In this document: positions 23,284 to 32,041 of the stretch, piece after piece
Position numbering within the stretch: position 1 is the stretch's first letter
How the letters are laid out: every line of letters starts with the position of its first letter
DNA from: Actinomadura formosensis NBRC 14204
GTDB taxonomy: Bacteria; Actinomycetota; Actinomycetes; Streptosporangiales; Streptosporangiaceae
Assembly (NCBI RefSeq): GCF_001552155.1
Contig: NZ_BCQQ01000005.1
Span: forward strand, 1-64,000
DNA: 64,000 bases
Direction: 5' to 3'
Made by a program: the position numbers and the translations under genes
The notes under the pieces: generated by a model
Databases searched by the model: none
Told to the model about the DNA's origin: nothing
What the model saw: only the letters and a program-made list of their open reading frames with translations

Positions 23284-24305
23284 CGTGCGGCTCCCAGCGC
23301 GGTCAGCGGGTCGACTGAGGTGATCTTGCGGATGGCGAGGGCGGCTCCGGCGGCGCCGAGCAGGATCATCACCGCGACCGGGACGAGCGTGGTGGCGGCG
23401 GAGACGACGAACGGCACGCCGTCGCCGATGACCAGGCCGCCGGCGGCGCCGATCGCCCCGCCCAGCCCGGCGCCGGCCAGCAGGACGAGGACGGCCTGGG
23501 CCAGCGCGTCGCGCAGCAGGTAGCCGGTGCTCGCGCCGAGGGCCTTCAGGACGGCGACGTCCCCGCGGCGCTGGATCGTCCAGACGGTGAAGAACGCGCC
23601 GATGACCAGCGCGGAGATGACGAAGAGGAAGCCGCGCATGAGCTGCAGCGAGCCGTTCTCCGCGGCGTAGGACGGGATCGCGGACCTCGCGTCCTGGCGC
23701 GCAACGGTGGTGGTGCCGAACCGGGCGTCGCCGGCCCGCAGGTCCGGGTCGCCGGTGGTGTGCAGGAGCAGGACGGTCGCCGGCTGCCGGTTGATCGCCT
23801 GCCAGTCGCCCAGCGGCATCCAGGCCACCGGGCTGTGGCTGTAGGAGGCGCTGCCGGCGGTCCGCGCGACCGTGAACGGGCGCCCCGAGATCTCGACCTC
23901 GGCGCCGGGCTTGAGTCCCGTGGCGCCCGCCAGCTCGGAGGAGAGGACGATCTGCCCGGCGGCCGGGGCGCCGGATTCGGCTCCGAAGAGCGCCACCGGC
24001 GTGCCGGACGCGCCGTAGGAGAGGCGGCCCATCGAGATGCCGAGCGGTTCGGCCCGCACCCCCGGCACGTCCTGCCAGCCCCGCAGGGTGTTCTGCTCGA
24101 TCCGGCTGTTGGCGAACGATGCCTCTCCGCCGCCGAACACGATGTGGTCGGCGGGCAGGTTCGCGACGGCCGAGCCGCTGTCGCGGGCGAGCCCTTCGGT
24201 GAGCCCGGACAGCATCGTCACCAGCAGGGTGATGAGCAGCACGACCGACCCCATGAGCGCGAACCGCCCCTTGGCGAAGCGCAGGTCCCTCAGCGCCACG
24301 AACAC
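23280..24305 (-). CDS. ABC transporter permease (FtsX/MacB type)
   Basis: A 341-residue FtsX-like permease: one N-terminal helix, a large extracytoplasmic domain (about residues 45-215), then three helices, with the cytoplasmic GDVAVLKALGAS motif before the last two. This half-size layout matches exporters often found beside NarL-type two-component systems. The GTG at 24305 is selected by GGGGGAG 6 bases upstream. Substrate unknown (lipid, peptide or antibiotic are family possibilities). Confidence 0.87.
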   Translation of the reverse strand: MFVALRDLRFAKGRFALMGSVVLLITLLVTMLSGLTEGLARDSGSAVANLPADHIVFGGGEASFANSRIEQNTLRGWQDVPGVRAEPLGISMGRLSYGASGTPVALFGAESGAPAAGQIVLSSELAGATGLKPGAEVEISGRPFTVARTAGSASYSHSPVAWMPLGDWQAINRQPATVLLLHTTGDPDLRAGDARFGTTTVARQDARSAIPSYAAENGSLQLMRGFLFVISALVIGAFFTVWTIQRRGDVAVLKALGASTGYLLRDALAQAVLVLLAGAGLGGAIGAAGGLVIGDGVPFVVSAATTLVPVAVMILLGAAGAALAIRKITSVDPLTALGAAR

Positions 24306-24400
24306 CGTGATCTCCCCCGGATACGTCGTTGTCAACGCTTTCCAGCCTCGGGGACCGGGCGAGCGCGCACATCGTGCGGGGGAATCCCCGGGCCGCCTTC

Positions 24401-24416
24401 TTCCGGACGGCCGGAA
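24401..24416. promoter_or_regulatory. Dyad ttccgg-acgg-ccggaa between divergent operons
   Basis: Six-base perfect arms with a 4-base spacer, 55 bases ahead of the histidine kinase gene and 95 ahead of the exporter permease. A suitable site for the LuxR-type response regulator at 25628 to control both operons (inference). Confidence 0.4.
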
Positions 24417-24470
24417 ATCAACCTTTCGATCGATCCGGCCACGGAGAGCGTCGCCTACGCTGAGTGAGAA

Positions 24471-25631
24471 ATGAGGACCGATCCGTTCTCCCCGCCGATG
24501 CGGCCGATCGCCTGGGCCGTGCACGGCACCTTCCTGGTCCTGCTCGCCATCGCCCTGGTCCGCGGCCTGCCCGACGGCGCGGTGCTGGCGGGCGGTCTGC
24601 TGCTCGGCGTGTTCTACCTGGCCGGGGTCACCCGGCACCGTCCGCGACGCGGACCCGCCCGGGTGTGGCTGGCGCTGCTCACCGCGGGGTGGGCGGCGCT
24701 GGCGCTGGCCTCCCCCGGCTTCGTGTGGCTGGCCTTCCCGCTGTTCTTCCTGTACCTGCACCTGCTCCCGAGGCTCGCGGCGGTGCCCGGTGTGGTGCTG
24801 CTGACGGCGGCGGCGGTCGGCGCGACCGCCTGGCACGGCGGCGGGGTCACGGTCGCGGAGGTGCTGGGGCCGAGCATCGGGGCGGCCGTCGCCGTCCTCA
24901 TGACGCTGGCCTACCAGGCGCTCTACCGGGAGAGCGAGCGGCGCCGCCTGCTGATCGACGACCTGGTGCGCACCCGCGAGCGGCTCGTCCGGGCGGAGGC
25001 CGACGCGGCCCGGCTCACCGAGCGGGAGCGGCTGGCGCGGGAGATCCACGACACGCTCGCGCAGGGGATGTCGAGCATCATCCTGCTGCTGCGGGCCGCC
25101 CGCCGCGACCTGGACACCGACCGCGGCGCCGCGCGGGGACGGCTGGAGGAGGCCGAGCAGGCGGCGGCGGAGAACCTGGCGGAGGCGCGCAACTTCGTGC
25201 GGGCGCTGGCCCCGCCCGTCCTGCAGCGGTCGTCGCTCGCCGACGCGCTGCGCCGGATCACCGAGTCGGCCGCGGCCCGGTCCGCGGCCCGGATCCGGTT
25301 CGAGGTCTCGGGCGTCCCGGCCGGCCTTCCCACCGAGTACGAGGTGGCGCTCGTCCGCATCGCGCAGGGCGCGCTCGGCAACGCCGCCCAGCACTCCCAC
25401 GCCGGCAACGTCGGGGTCACGCTGACCTACCTTGACGACATGGTGGTGCTGGACGTCGTCGACGACGGGCGCGGCTTCGACCCCGCGGAGCCGGCCGCCG
25501 GCTACGGGCTGCGGGCCATGCGCGAGCGGGCCCGCGCGCTCGGCGGGACGCTGACCGTCGAGTCCGCGCCGGGCGAGGGCACCGCCGTCGCGGCGACGCT
25601 GCCGCTGCCCGCCGAGGGGGCGCGGCGATGA
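24471..25631 (+). CDS. Sensor histidine kinase (NarL/DesK-partner type)
   Basis: A 386-residue membrane sensor. The N-terminal about 150 residues hold four to five hydrophobic helices and no clear outer domain, so it may sense the membrane or the ABC exporter. A coiled stretch leads into the HisKA_3 phosphoacceptor ERERLAREIHDTLAQGMSSI (the His after REI), and the ATP-binding domain shows GNAAQHSHA and DDGRGFDP. It overlaps the response regulator gene by four bases (ATGA). Confidence 0.92.
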   Translation: MRTDPFSPPMRPIAWAVHGTFLVLLAIALVRGLPDGAVLAGGLLLGVFYLAGVTRHRPRRGPARVWLALLTAGWAALALASPGFVWLAFPLFFLYLHLLPRLAAVPGVVLLTAAAVGATAWHGGGVTVAEVLGPSIGAAVAVLMTLAYQALYRESERRRLLIDDLVRTRERLVRAEADAARLTERERLAREIHDTLAQGMSSIILLLRAARRDLDTDRGAARGRLEEAEQAAAENLAEARNFVRALAPPVLQRSSLADALRRITESAAARSAARIRFEVSGVPAGLPTEYEVALVRIAQGALGNAAQHSHAGNVGVTLTYLDDMVVLDVVDDGRGFDPAEPAAGYGLRAMRERARALGGTLTVESAPGEGTAVAATLPLPAEGARR

Positions 25632-26263
25632 GCGACCCGATCCGCATCCTGCTCGTGGACGACCATCCGGTCGTGCGCTCCGGCCTCCGCGCGATGCTGC
25701 TCGACCAGCCCGGCTTCGTGCTGGCCGGCGAGGCGGCGACGGGCGAGGAGGGCGTCGCCGAGGCCCGCCGGCTGCGGCCCGACGTCGTGCTGATGGACCT
25801 CCAGCTCGGCGCGGGCATCCACGGCAGCGAGGCCACCCGGCAGATCACGGCGGGCCCGGACGCGCCCCGCGTCCTGGTGCTGACCACCTTCGACACCGAC
25901 TCCGACATCCTCGCCGCCATCGAGGCCGGCGCCACCGGCTACCTGCTCAAGGACGCCCCGCCGGACCGGCTGTACGCCGCGATCCGGTCCGCGGCGGCCG
26001 GCGACAGCGCGCTCGCGCCGAGCGTCGCCTCCCGGCTGCTCGGCCGCATGCGGACCCCGGCCGCCACCCTGACCGGACGCGAGCTGGAGGTGCTCGGGCT
26101 GGTCGCCGAGGGCCTGTCGAACCGGCAGATCAGCAGGCGGCTGTTCCTCAGCGAGACCACGATCAAGACGCACCTGGTGCACATCTACGCCAAGCTCGGC
26201 GTGGACTCGCGCACCGCCGCCGTCGCCGCCGCCACCCGCCGCGGACTGATCCGCCCGTCCTGA
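25628..26263 (+). CDS. NarL/LuxR-family response regulator
   Basis: A 211-residue regulator. The receiver has the acidic pocket (LLVDDHPVVR), the phosphoacceptor Asp in DVVLMDLQLG, and Lys in YLLKDAP. The C-terminal LuxR-type HTH is LTGRELEVLGLVAEGLSNRQISRRLFLSETTIKTHL. Partner of the kinase it overlaps; likely targets are the divergent ABC exporter and its own operon. Its stop is directly adjacent to the stop of the convergent MMPL gene, with no gap. Confidence 0.94.
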   Translation: MSDPIRILLVDDHPVVRSGLRAMLLDQPGFVLAGEAATGEEGVAEARRLRPDVVLMDLQLGAGIHGSEATRQITAGPDAPRVLVLTTFDTDSDILAAIEAGATGYLLKDAPPDRLYAAIRSAAAGDSALAPSVASRLLGRMRTPAATLTGRELEVLGLVAEGLSNRQISRRLFLSETTIKTHLVHIYAKLGVDSRTAAVAAATRRGLIRPS

Positions 26264-28450
26264 CTACCCGTGGACGGCCTCCACCCGCGGCTCGGAAACC
26301 GGCGGCGCGGACCGCCGGGGCCACAGCGCCCGGTCGCCCAGCAGCCGCACGATCGCGGGAACCAGCAGCGGGCGCACCACGAACGTGTCGAGCAGGATGC
26401 CGATCGCCATGGCCATGCCGAACTGGTACAGCTCGCGGATCGGCTGCGTCATGAGCACCGCGAACGTCCCGGCGAGGATGAGACCGGCCGACGACACCAC
26501 GCCGCCCGTGCGGGTGATCGCCGCGCGCAGGGCCTCCACCGGGGGCTTGTGCGCGGTCTCCTGCCGGTACCGGCTCATGATGAAGATGTTGTAGTCGACG
26601 CCCAGCGAGACCAGGAAGATGAACACATAGGCCGTCACCCGGTTGCCGATGCCCAGGTCACCGCCCAGGCCGAGGGTGATCGCGACCGTCAGGCCGAGGG
26701 TCGCGAAGAACGACAGCATCAGGGTGGCGAGCAGGTACAGCGGGGCCAGCACCGACCGCAGCAGCCCGGCCAGGACCAGCCCGACGATCAGCAGGACCAG
26801 CGGGACGAGGACGAGCATGTCGCGGTCGAGCGCCGCCTTCGTGTCGGCGGTCTCGGCCGTGGGACCGGCGACGTGGACGCGGGCCTCGGTGACGCCGGCG
26901 TCCCGCGCGGCCTTGGTGGCGGAGGCGCGCAGCGGGTCCACGGCGTCCATCGCGGACGGCGAGTAGGGGTTGTCCTTGAGGACGACGGTGATCCGCGCGG
27001 CACCGCCGCCGGGGGCGAGGTCGTGCCCCGGGTCGAACGCCGTCCGCGCCACCTTGGGCGCCACGGCCTTCTGGACGGCCTCCACCTGCGCCGGAGCGAT
27101 GTGCCGCCCGCGGACGAGCAGGGTCGCCGGCGCGATCTCGCCGGGCCCCAGATCCCGGTCGATCATGGTCTGCCCGGCCGCGGAGTCGGTGCCGACCCGG
27201 AACCCGCTGACGAAGTCGAAGCTCTCCTTGTATCCGGTCATCCCCAGGCTCAGCACCGCCAGCAGGACGAGGGTGGCCGCGAGGACGCGACGCGGGGCGG
27301 TGACGACGAGGTCGGCGGCGCGCCGCCACACGGCACCGCCGGTCGCGCGGCGGGCCATCGCCGACTCGGAGAACGGCCAGAACACCGCCCGGCCGAGCAG
27401 CAGGACGGCGGCGGGGATGAAGGTGAACGCGACCACGGCCATCACCGCGACGCCCAGCGCCAGGTACGGCCCGAACCCGCGCAGGGACGGCGACACCAGG
27501 GCCAGCAGCGCGAACATCGCGAGCACGATCGTGGCGGCGCTGGCCAGCACCGACTCCGACACGCCGCGCAGCGCCGCGCGCATCGCGGTGAACCGGTCGG
27601 CGGCGTCCAGCAGCGCCTCCCGGTACCGGCTGGTGATGATCAGCGCGTAGTCGGTGCCCACCCCGAAAAGCAGGACGGTCATGATCGACGCGGTCTGCGC
27701 GCTGATGGTGATGGCGCCCGCGTCGGCGAGCAGCGCGCCGACCGATTCGGTCACGCGCATGGCCACGCCCACCGCGAGGAGCGGCACCAGGGCCAGCAGC
27801 GGGGACCGGTAGACCACCAGCAGGATCACCAGGACGAGCACGACGGTGCCGAGCAGCAGCACCTTGTCGCCGCTGGAGAAGACCTTGACGGTGTCGACGA
27901 TGATGCCGGCGGGGCCCGTCACCGCGACCGTCGCGCCCGGTGCCGCGTCCTTGACGGCGGCGCGCAGGCCGGTGACGGCGTCCTTGAACGCGTCGCTCGT
28001 CGCGTCCCCGGTGACGGGGACGATCACGACCCGGGTCTTCCCGTCGGCCGAGGTCAGGCCGGCACCGCCCGGGACGCAGTCGGTGCCGGGCTTCGTGCCG
28101 TCCGTGCCGCAGACGGGAGACACCGGCATGCCGAGGTTCTGCCGTTCGGCGCCGCCGGCCGCGCGGGTCACCGCCGTGGCGGCGGCCGGGGAACCGTCCT
28201 TGGACTTCACGACCACGACCGCCGGCAGGGCGTCGCTTCCCGGGAACGCCTTCTCCAGTTCCCGCTGCGCCACCGAGGACGAGCTCGCCGCGGGCGCGCT
28301 GTTGGCCGACGTGTTGTCCTCGACCGACTTCAGGTCGGGCGCGAGCCCGGCGAGGACGAAGGTGAGGACGATCCAGAGGACGACCGTGAGGGCCGCCGAT
28401 CGTTTGGAGGCGAGCATCGCCCGTAGCAGAGCCGACATGGGAACCTTCAT
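26264..28450 (-). CDS. MMPL/RND-family membrane exporter
   Basis: A 728-residue transporter with the twin layout of MMPL proteins: one helix, a large outer loop (about 35-185), five to six helices with the FGVGTDYALIITSRYREAL motif, a second outer loop, and a second helix bundle with SLGVDYNIFIMSRYR. The paired Asp-Tyr motifs are the proton-relay positions of the family. It is divergent from the tetR gene at 28541, which probably represses it. A start at the inner ATG (28438, preceded by GAAGG) is an alternative to 28450. The cargo (lipid, drug or pigment) is unknown. Confidence 0.92.
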   Translation of the reverse strand: MKVPMSALLRAMLASKRSAALTVVLWIVLTFVLAGLAPDLKSVEDNTSANSAPAASSSSVAQRELEKAFPGSDALPAVVVVKSKDGSPAAATAVTRAAGGAERQNLGMPVSPVCGTDGTKPGTDCVPGGAGLTSADGKTRVVIVPVTGDATSDAFKDAVTGLRAAVKDAAPGATVAVTGPAGIIVDTVKVFSSGDKVLLLGTVVLVLVILLVVYRSPLLALVPLLAVGVAMRVTESVGALLADAGAITISAQTASIMTVLLFGVGTDYALIITSRYREALLDAADRFTAMRAALRGVSESVLASAATIVLAMFALLALVSPSLRGFGPYLALGVAVMAVVAFTFIPAAVLLLGRAVFWPFSESAMARRATGGAVWRRAADLVVTAPRRVLAATLVLLAVLSLGMTGYKESFDFVSGFRVGTDSAAGQTMIDRDLGPGEIAPATLLVRGRHIAPAQVEAVQKAVAPKVARTAFDPGHDLAPGGGAARITVVLKDNPYSPSAMDAVDPLRASATKAARDAGVTEARVHVAGPTAETADTKAALDRDMLVLVPLVLLIVGLVLAGLLRSVLAPLYLLATLMLSFFATLGLTVAITLGLGGDLGIGNRVTAYVFIFLVSLGVDYNIFIMSRYRQETAHKPPVEALRAAITRTGGVVSSAGLILAGTFAVLMTQPIRELYQFGMAMAIGILLDTFVVRPLLVPAIVRLLGDRALWPRRSAPPVSEPRVEAVHG

Positions 28451-28478
28451 TTTAGGAACAGGGTGTTGCTATAACTGG

Positions 28479-28491
28479 GGATACCATATCC
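28479..28491. promoter_or_regulatory. Palindrome ggata-cca-tatcc between MMPL and tetR
   Basis: A short dyad in the 90-base divergent promoter region (28451-28540), where an AT-rich ttgctataac stretch also suggests promoter elements. The likely binder is the TetR at 28541. Confidence 0.4.
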
Positions 28492-28540
28492 GGGCCCCTG
28501 CGAAGGGCGATCCGGGGGTCGGAGAAGCGGAGGAAGCGGC

Positions 28541-29125
28541 GTGCCGAAGATCAACGCGCCCACCGTCCGGGAGCACCGCAGCCGGATGGAGGCGGCGCTG
28601 GTCGACGCGGCCGAGGAGATCCTCCGGGAGGGCGGCGGGCTCACCGTCGGGGCCGTGGCCGGCCGGGTCGGCATCGCCCGGTCCAGCGTCTACAAGTACG
28701 TCGGCAGCGTGGACGAACTGGTCGAGGCCGTCGTCGCCCGCGACTTCCCGCGCTGGGTCGCCGCCGTCCGGCGGGAGGTCGACGCCGCGCCCGCCCCTGC
28801 CGAGCGCATCCTCGCCTACGCCCGCGCCAACATCGCCGAAGGCGCCGGCGGAGACCACGGATGGCGCGTCGGGCTGGCCCACGCGTCACTGTCCGACCAG
28901 GCCCGGGAGCGCATCATGGTGCTGCACCGCGACCTGGAGACGATGCTCGGCGAGGCCGTCCGGAACGCCGACGTGCGGCATCCCGACCTGTTGCAGGCCG
29001 CCGTCCAGTCCCTGGTGGACACCGCCGTCCGCGCCATCGACGCCGGCGAGGACCCCGCCGCCGTCACCGGCTTCACGCTCGGGGCGATCGCGAGCATCGT
29101 CCGCGACGACGCGGCGCCGGCCTAG
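28541..29125 (+). CDS. TetR family transcriptional regulator
   Basis: A 194-residue TetR regulator. The HTH lies at about residues 18-60 (ALVDAAEEILREGGGLTVGAVAGRVGIARSSVYKYVGSVDELVEAVV), then an all-helical ligand domain. GTG start at 28541 with AGGAAG upstream. Divergent from the MMPL exporter at 26264, the standard arrangement for a drug- or lipid-responsive repressor of an exporter. Confidence 0.92.
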   Translation: MPKINAPTVREHRSRMEAALVDAAEEILREGGGLTVGAVAGRVGIARSSVYKYVGSVDELVEAVVARDFPRWVAAVRREVDAAPAPAERILAYARANIAEGAGGDHGWRVGLAHASLSDQARERIMVLHRDLETMLGEAVRNADVRHPDLLQAAVQSLVDTAVRAIDAGEDPAAVTGFTLGAIASIVRDDAAPA

Positions 29126-29161
29126 CCGACCCGGACGACCTGAACGGCCCGGCTCCGCCGG

Positions 29162-29761
29162 TCAGGGGTCGATCCCCTGGAAGGTCAGATCCAGCAGCAC
29201 GGCCAGGTGCTCGGCCACGTCCGGGGCGCGGTGTTCGGCCCAGTCGCGCATGGCGGCCTCGAAGGTCCGGGCTATCTGCGCGGTGATCAGCATCGGCGGG
29301 ACGTCGGGCCGGACGACCCCGGCGGCGGCGCCCCGCTCGATCAGCTCCTCCACCTGCTCCATGACGGGCGGCCGGGCGCCCTCGCCGAGCAGCGCGGCAT
29401 GGCGGATCGGGAGCGTGTAGACGAACCTGGCGAGCTGCTCGTCCGCCGCCATCCGGGTCGCGGCGGCGGTGAGGAGTTCGCGCACCCTGGGCAGCGCGTC
29501 GGCGTCCGGTCCGGGCGGGGTGGGCAGCGGGACGTCCCGGACGAGCCGGTCGAACAGCTCGGCGAGGATCTCCTCGCGCTCGGCGAAGTGCTTGTAGAAG
29601 GTCGCGCGGGAGACGCCGGCCTCCTTGGCGATGTCCTCGACCCGGACACCGACGTAACCGCGCTCGCTGAACAGCCGCAGCGCCGTGTCGAGCAGCAGGG
29701 CGCGGACGCGGCGGCGGCCATCCTGGCTGGACCGGCCAAAGCCGGGCGACCGTACGGTCAT
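29162..29761 (-). CDS. TetR family transcriptional regulator
   Basis: A 199-residue TetR regulator with a typical HTH (LLLDTALRLFSERGYVGVRVEDIAKEAGVSRATFYKHFAEREEIL, about residues 23-67). The ATG at 29761 has CGGAGGAG just upstream. Convergent with the neighbouring tetR (36-base gap) and divergent from the MMPL-monooxygenase operon at 29894, which it probably controls through the cluster of dyads at 29825-29868. Confidence 0.92.
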   Translation of the reverse strand: MTVRSPGFGRSSQDGRRRVRALLLDTALRLFSERGYVGVRVEDIAKEAGVSRATFYKHFAEREEILAELFDRLVRDVPLPTPPGPDADALPRVRELLTAAATRMAADEQLARFVYTLPIRHAALLGEGARPPVMEQVEELIERGAAAGVVRPDVPPMLITAQIARTFEAAMRDWAEHRAPDVAEHLAVLLDLTFQGIDP

Positions 29762-29824
29762 CTGCTCCTCCGGGTCGGCGTGACATGCGGCCACCTCGAA
29801 TCTACCGCCTCCAGCCAAGGTGAA

Positions 29825-29868
29825 ACACGTGTCTACACATGTGTGTAACATGTGACGAAACATATGTT
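29825..29868. promoter_or_regulatory. Cluster of dyads (acacgtgt, acacatgtgt, catatg) ahead of the MMPL-monooxygenase operon
   Basis: Within 45 bases are ACACGTGT, the perfect ACACATGTGT, an AACATGT half-repeat and ACATATGT, spaced about one helical turn apart. They suggest cooperative binding of TetR dimers in the divergent promoter. The cluster would overlap the coding region if the MMPL gene began at the GTG at 29852, which argues for the later start. Confidence 0.5.
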
Positions 29869-29893
29869 CAGCATTGAAGGAGGAGGTGGCGCC

Positions 29894-32041
29894 GTGCTCG
29901 CCGCTCTCGGCCGTTTCTCGGCGCGGCACCGTTGGTGGGTGCTCGCCGCATGGCTTCTGCTGGTCCTCGGCGTGGTGGCGGCCGGCCGCTCGTTCGGGGG
30001 CTCGTTCAGCAACGACCTGACGCTCAAGGGCGCCGATTCGCAGGCCGCCTACGACACGCTCCGGGCACGGTTCCCCGACATGTCCGGTGACGGGATGCAG
30101 GTGGTCGTGCACAGCGAGAAGGGCCAGATCTCACCGGACGTCCAGCGCAAGGTGGACGCGGCGGTCGCGGACGTGCGGACCCGGCCGGACGTCGCGGCGG
30201 CCCAGTCGCCGTTCGGGCCGGTCCGGCCCATGGTCTCCGAAGACGGCCGGACCGCGATCGCGACCGTCCAGTTCGACCAGCGCGCCAAGGACATTCCCGA
30301 AGAGTCCCTGCGCAAGGCGCAGGAGGCGTTCGATCCGGTGCGCGGCCAGGACGTCCAGGTGGCGTTCGGCGGCGCGGCGGTGCAGGCCGAGAGCGGGCCG
30401 TCCGGCCAGGAGATCTACGGACTGATCGCGGCGGTGATCGTGCTGCTGATCGCGTTCGGGTCGCTGGCGGCCATGCTGGTGCCGATCCTGACCGCGATCG
30501 CGGGCGTCGGCGTCGGCCTGTCGCTGATCACGCTGCTGTCCGGCGTGGTGACGATCGGGACGTCCGGCCCGGTGGTGGCGGCCATGATCGGTCTCGGCGT
30601 CGGGATCGACTACGCGCTGCTGGTGGTGACACGGCACCGCGAGGAGATGGCGCACGGCCTCGCCCCGGTGGACTCGATCGCGGCGGCGATGGCGACGGCC
30701 GGGCGGTCGGTGCTGGTCGCCGGCACGACGGTGATCATCGCGATCCTCAGCCTGTACGTGATCGGCGTGCCGTTCGTGTCGGCGCTCGGGCTGGCCGCCG
30801 CGGTCACGGTCGCGGCGACGCTGCTGGCGTCGGTGACGCTGCTGCCCGCGCTGCTCGGTCTCTTCGGGCGGAACCTGGACCGGCTGCGCATCGGCCGCAG
30901 CGGCGGCGGGCACGGCGTGGCGGGCGGCTGGGTCCGCGCGGTCATCCGGTTCCGCTGGGCGGCGATCGCCCTCGCCGTCGTCGCGTTCGCGGCGCTGGCG
31001 CTGCCGCTCGGCTCGCTGCGGCTCGGCACCGCCGACGGCGGGTCGCAGCCGCCCGGCTCCACGCAGCGGAAGGCGTACGACCTGGTGGACGAGTCGTTCG
31101 GCCCCGGCATGACGGGCCCGCTGCTCGTCACCGTCGACTACGGGCAGGACGGCCGGGCGGCGCAGGCGGCGCCCGCCGTGCGGCAGGCGATCGCGCAGAC
31201 CCACGGCGTCGGCAAGGTCCTGCCGCCGCGTCCCGACCCGCACGGCCGCACCGCCGTGCTGACCGTCGTGCCGACCGGATCGCCCGACTCCGCGGCCACT
31301 GAGTCCCTCGTCCACACGCTGCGCTCGGACGTCCTGCCGAAGGCCGCGCCGAACGCCGAGGCGCACATCGGCGGCGCGACCGCGACGAGCATCGACCTGG
31401 CGGACCGGCTCGGCGCCCGCATGGGCTGGTTCATGCTGATGGTCGTCGGCCTGGCGTTCCTGCTGCTGCTGGTGGAGTTCCGGTCGCTGGCGGTGCCCGT
31501 CGTGGCGGTGCTGATGAACCTGCTCGCCGTGGGCGCGGCCTACGGGCCGGTGGTCGCGGTGTTCCAGTGGGGCTGGTGGCCGGCGAGCCTGATCGGCGCG
31601 CATCCGGGCCCGGTGGAGTCGTTCGCGCCGGTGATGCTGTTCGCGGTCCTGTTCGGGCTGTCCACCGACTACGCGGTGTTCCTGCTCAGCCGCATCCATG
31701 AGGAGTTCAAGCGGCACGGGGACGCGCGGCACGCGGTCGTCGCGGGCGTGACGTCCACCTCGCGGGTGATCCTCGCGGCGGCCTCGGTGATGGTGGTGGT
31801 CTTCACCGGGTTCGTCCTGAACGACCAGCGGGTGGTGAACCTGTTCGGCTTCGGGCTGGCGACCGCGGTCGCCCTGTACGCGCTGCTGGCGATGATGGTG
31901 CTGGTCCCGGCGGTGCTGTCCATCCTCGGCCGGTCCGCCTGGTGGCTGCCGGGCCGCCGGACGGGCCGCGGGGCGCACCGCGGGGGCGAGCCGGCCGGCG
32001 ACCGGGAACCGGTGGCGCTCAAGGAAGGCGGAACGCGATGA
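29894..32041 (+). CDS. MMPL/RND-family membrane exporter
   Basis: A 715-residue MMPL protein: the first helix with WWVLAAWLLLVLG, a large outer loop, a helix bundle with GLGVGIDYALLVVTRHREEM, a second outer loop and a second bundle with FGLSTDYAVFLLSRIHEEF. The GTG at 29894 is chosen because AGGAGG lies 7 bases upstream; the frame opens earlier at 29852 but that stretch is operator DNA. The stop overlaps the monooxygenase start (ATGA). A coupled exporter and oxygenase suggests modification and extrusion of a toxic or secondary-metabolite compound. Confidence 0.92.
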   Translation: MLAALGRFSARHRWWVLAAWLLLVLGVVAAGRSFGGSFSNDLTLKGADSQAAYDTLRARFPDMSGDGMQVVVHSEKGQISPDVQRKVDAAVADVRTRPDVAAAQSPFGPVRPMVSEDGRTAIATVQFDQRAKDIPEESLRKAQEAFDPVRGQDVQVAFGGAAVQAESGPSGQEIYGLIAAVIVLLIAFGSLAAMLVPILTAIAGVGVGLSLITLLSGVVTIGTSGPVVAAMIGLGVGIDYALLVVTRHREEMAHGLAPVDSIAAAMATAGRSVLVAGTTVIIAILSLYVIGVPFVSALGLAAAVTVAATLLASVTLLPALLGLFGRNLDRLRIGRSGGGHGVAGGWVRAVIRFRWAAIALAVVAFAALALPLGSLRLGTADGGSQPPGSTQRKAYDLVDESFGPGMTGPLLVTVDYGQDGRAAQAAPAVRQAIAQTHGVGKVLPPRPDPHGRTAVLTVVPTGSPDSAATESLVHTLRSDVLPKAAPNAEAHIGGATATSIDLADRLGARMGWFMLMVVGLAFLLLLVEFRSLAVPVVAVLMNLLAVGAAYGPVVAVFQWGWWPASLIGAHPGPVESFAPVMLFAVLFGLSTDYAVFLLSRIHEEFKRHGDARHAVVAGVTSTSRVILAAASVMVVVFTGFVLNDQRVVNLFGFGLATAVALYALLAMMVLVPAVLSILGRSAWWLPGRRTGRGAHRGGEPAGDREPVALKEGGTR

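Noticed and set aside
24464-25435. Long plus-strand frame shifted against the histidine kinase gene
   Set aside because: Out-of-frame shadow of the kinase gene, Arg/Gly/Ala-rich, no domain.
29852-29893. Longer N-terminus of the second MMPL exporter
   Set aside because: The added 14 codons lie in operator-like DNA, while GTG at 29894 has a strong SD.
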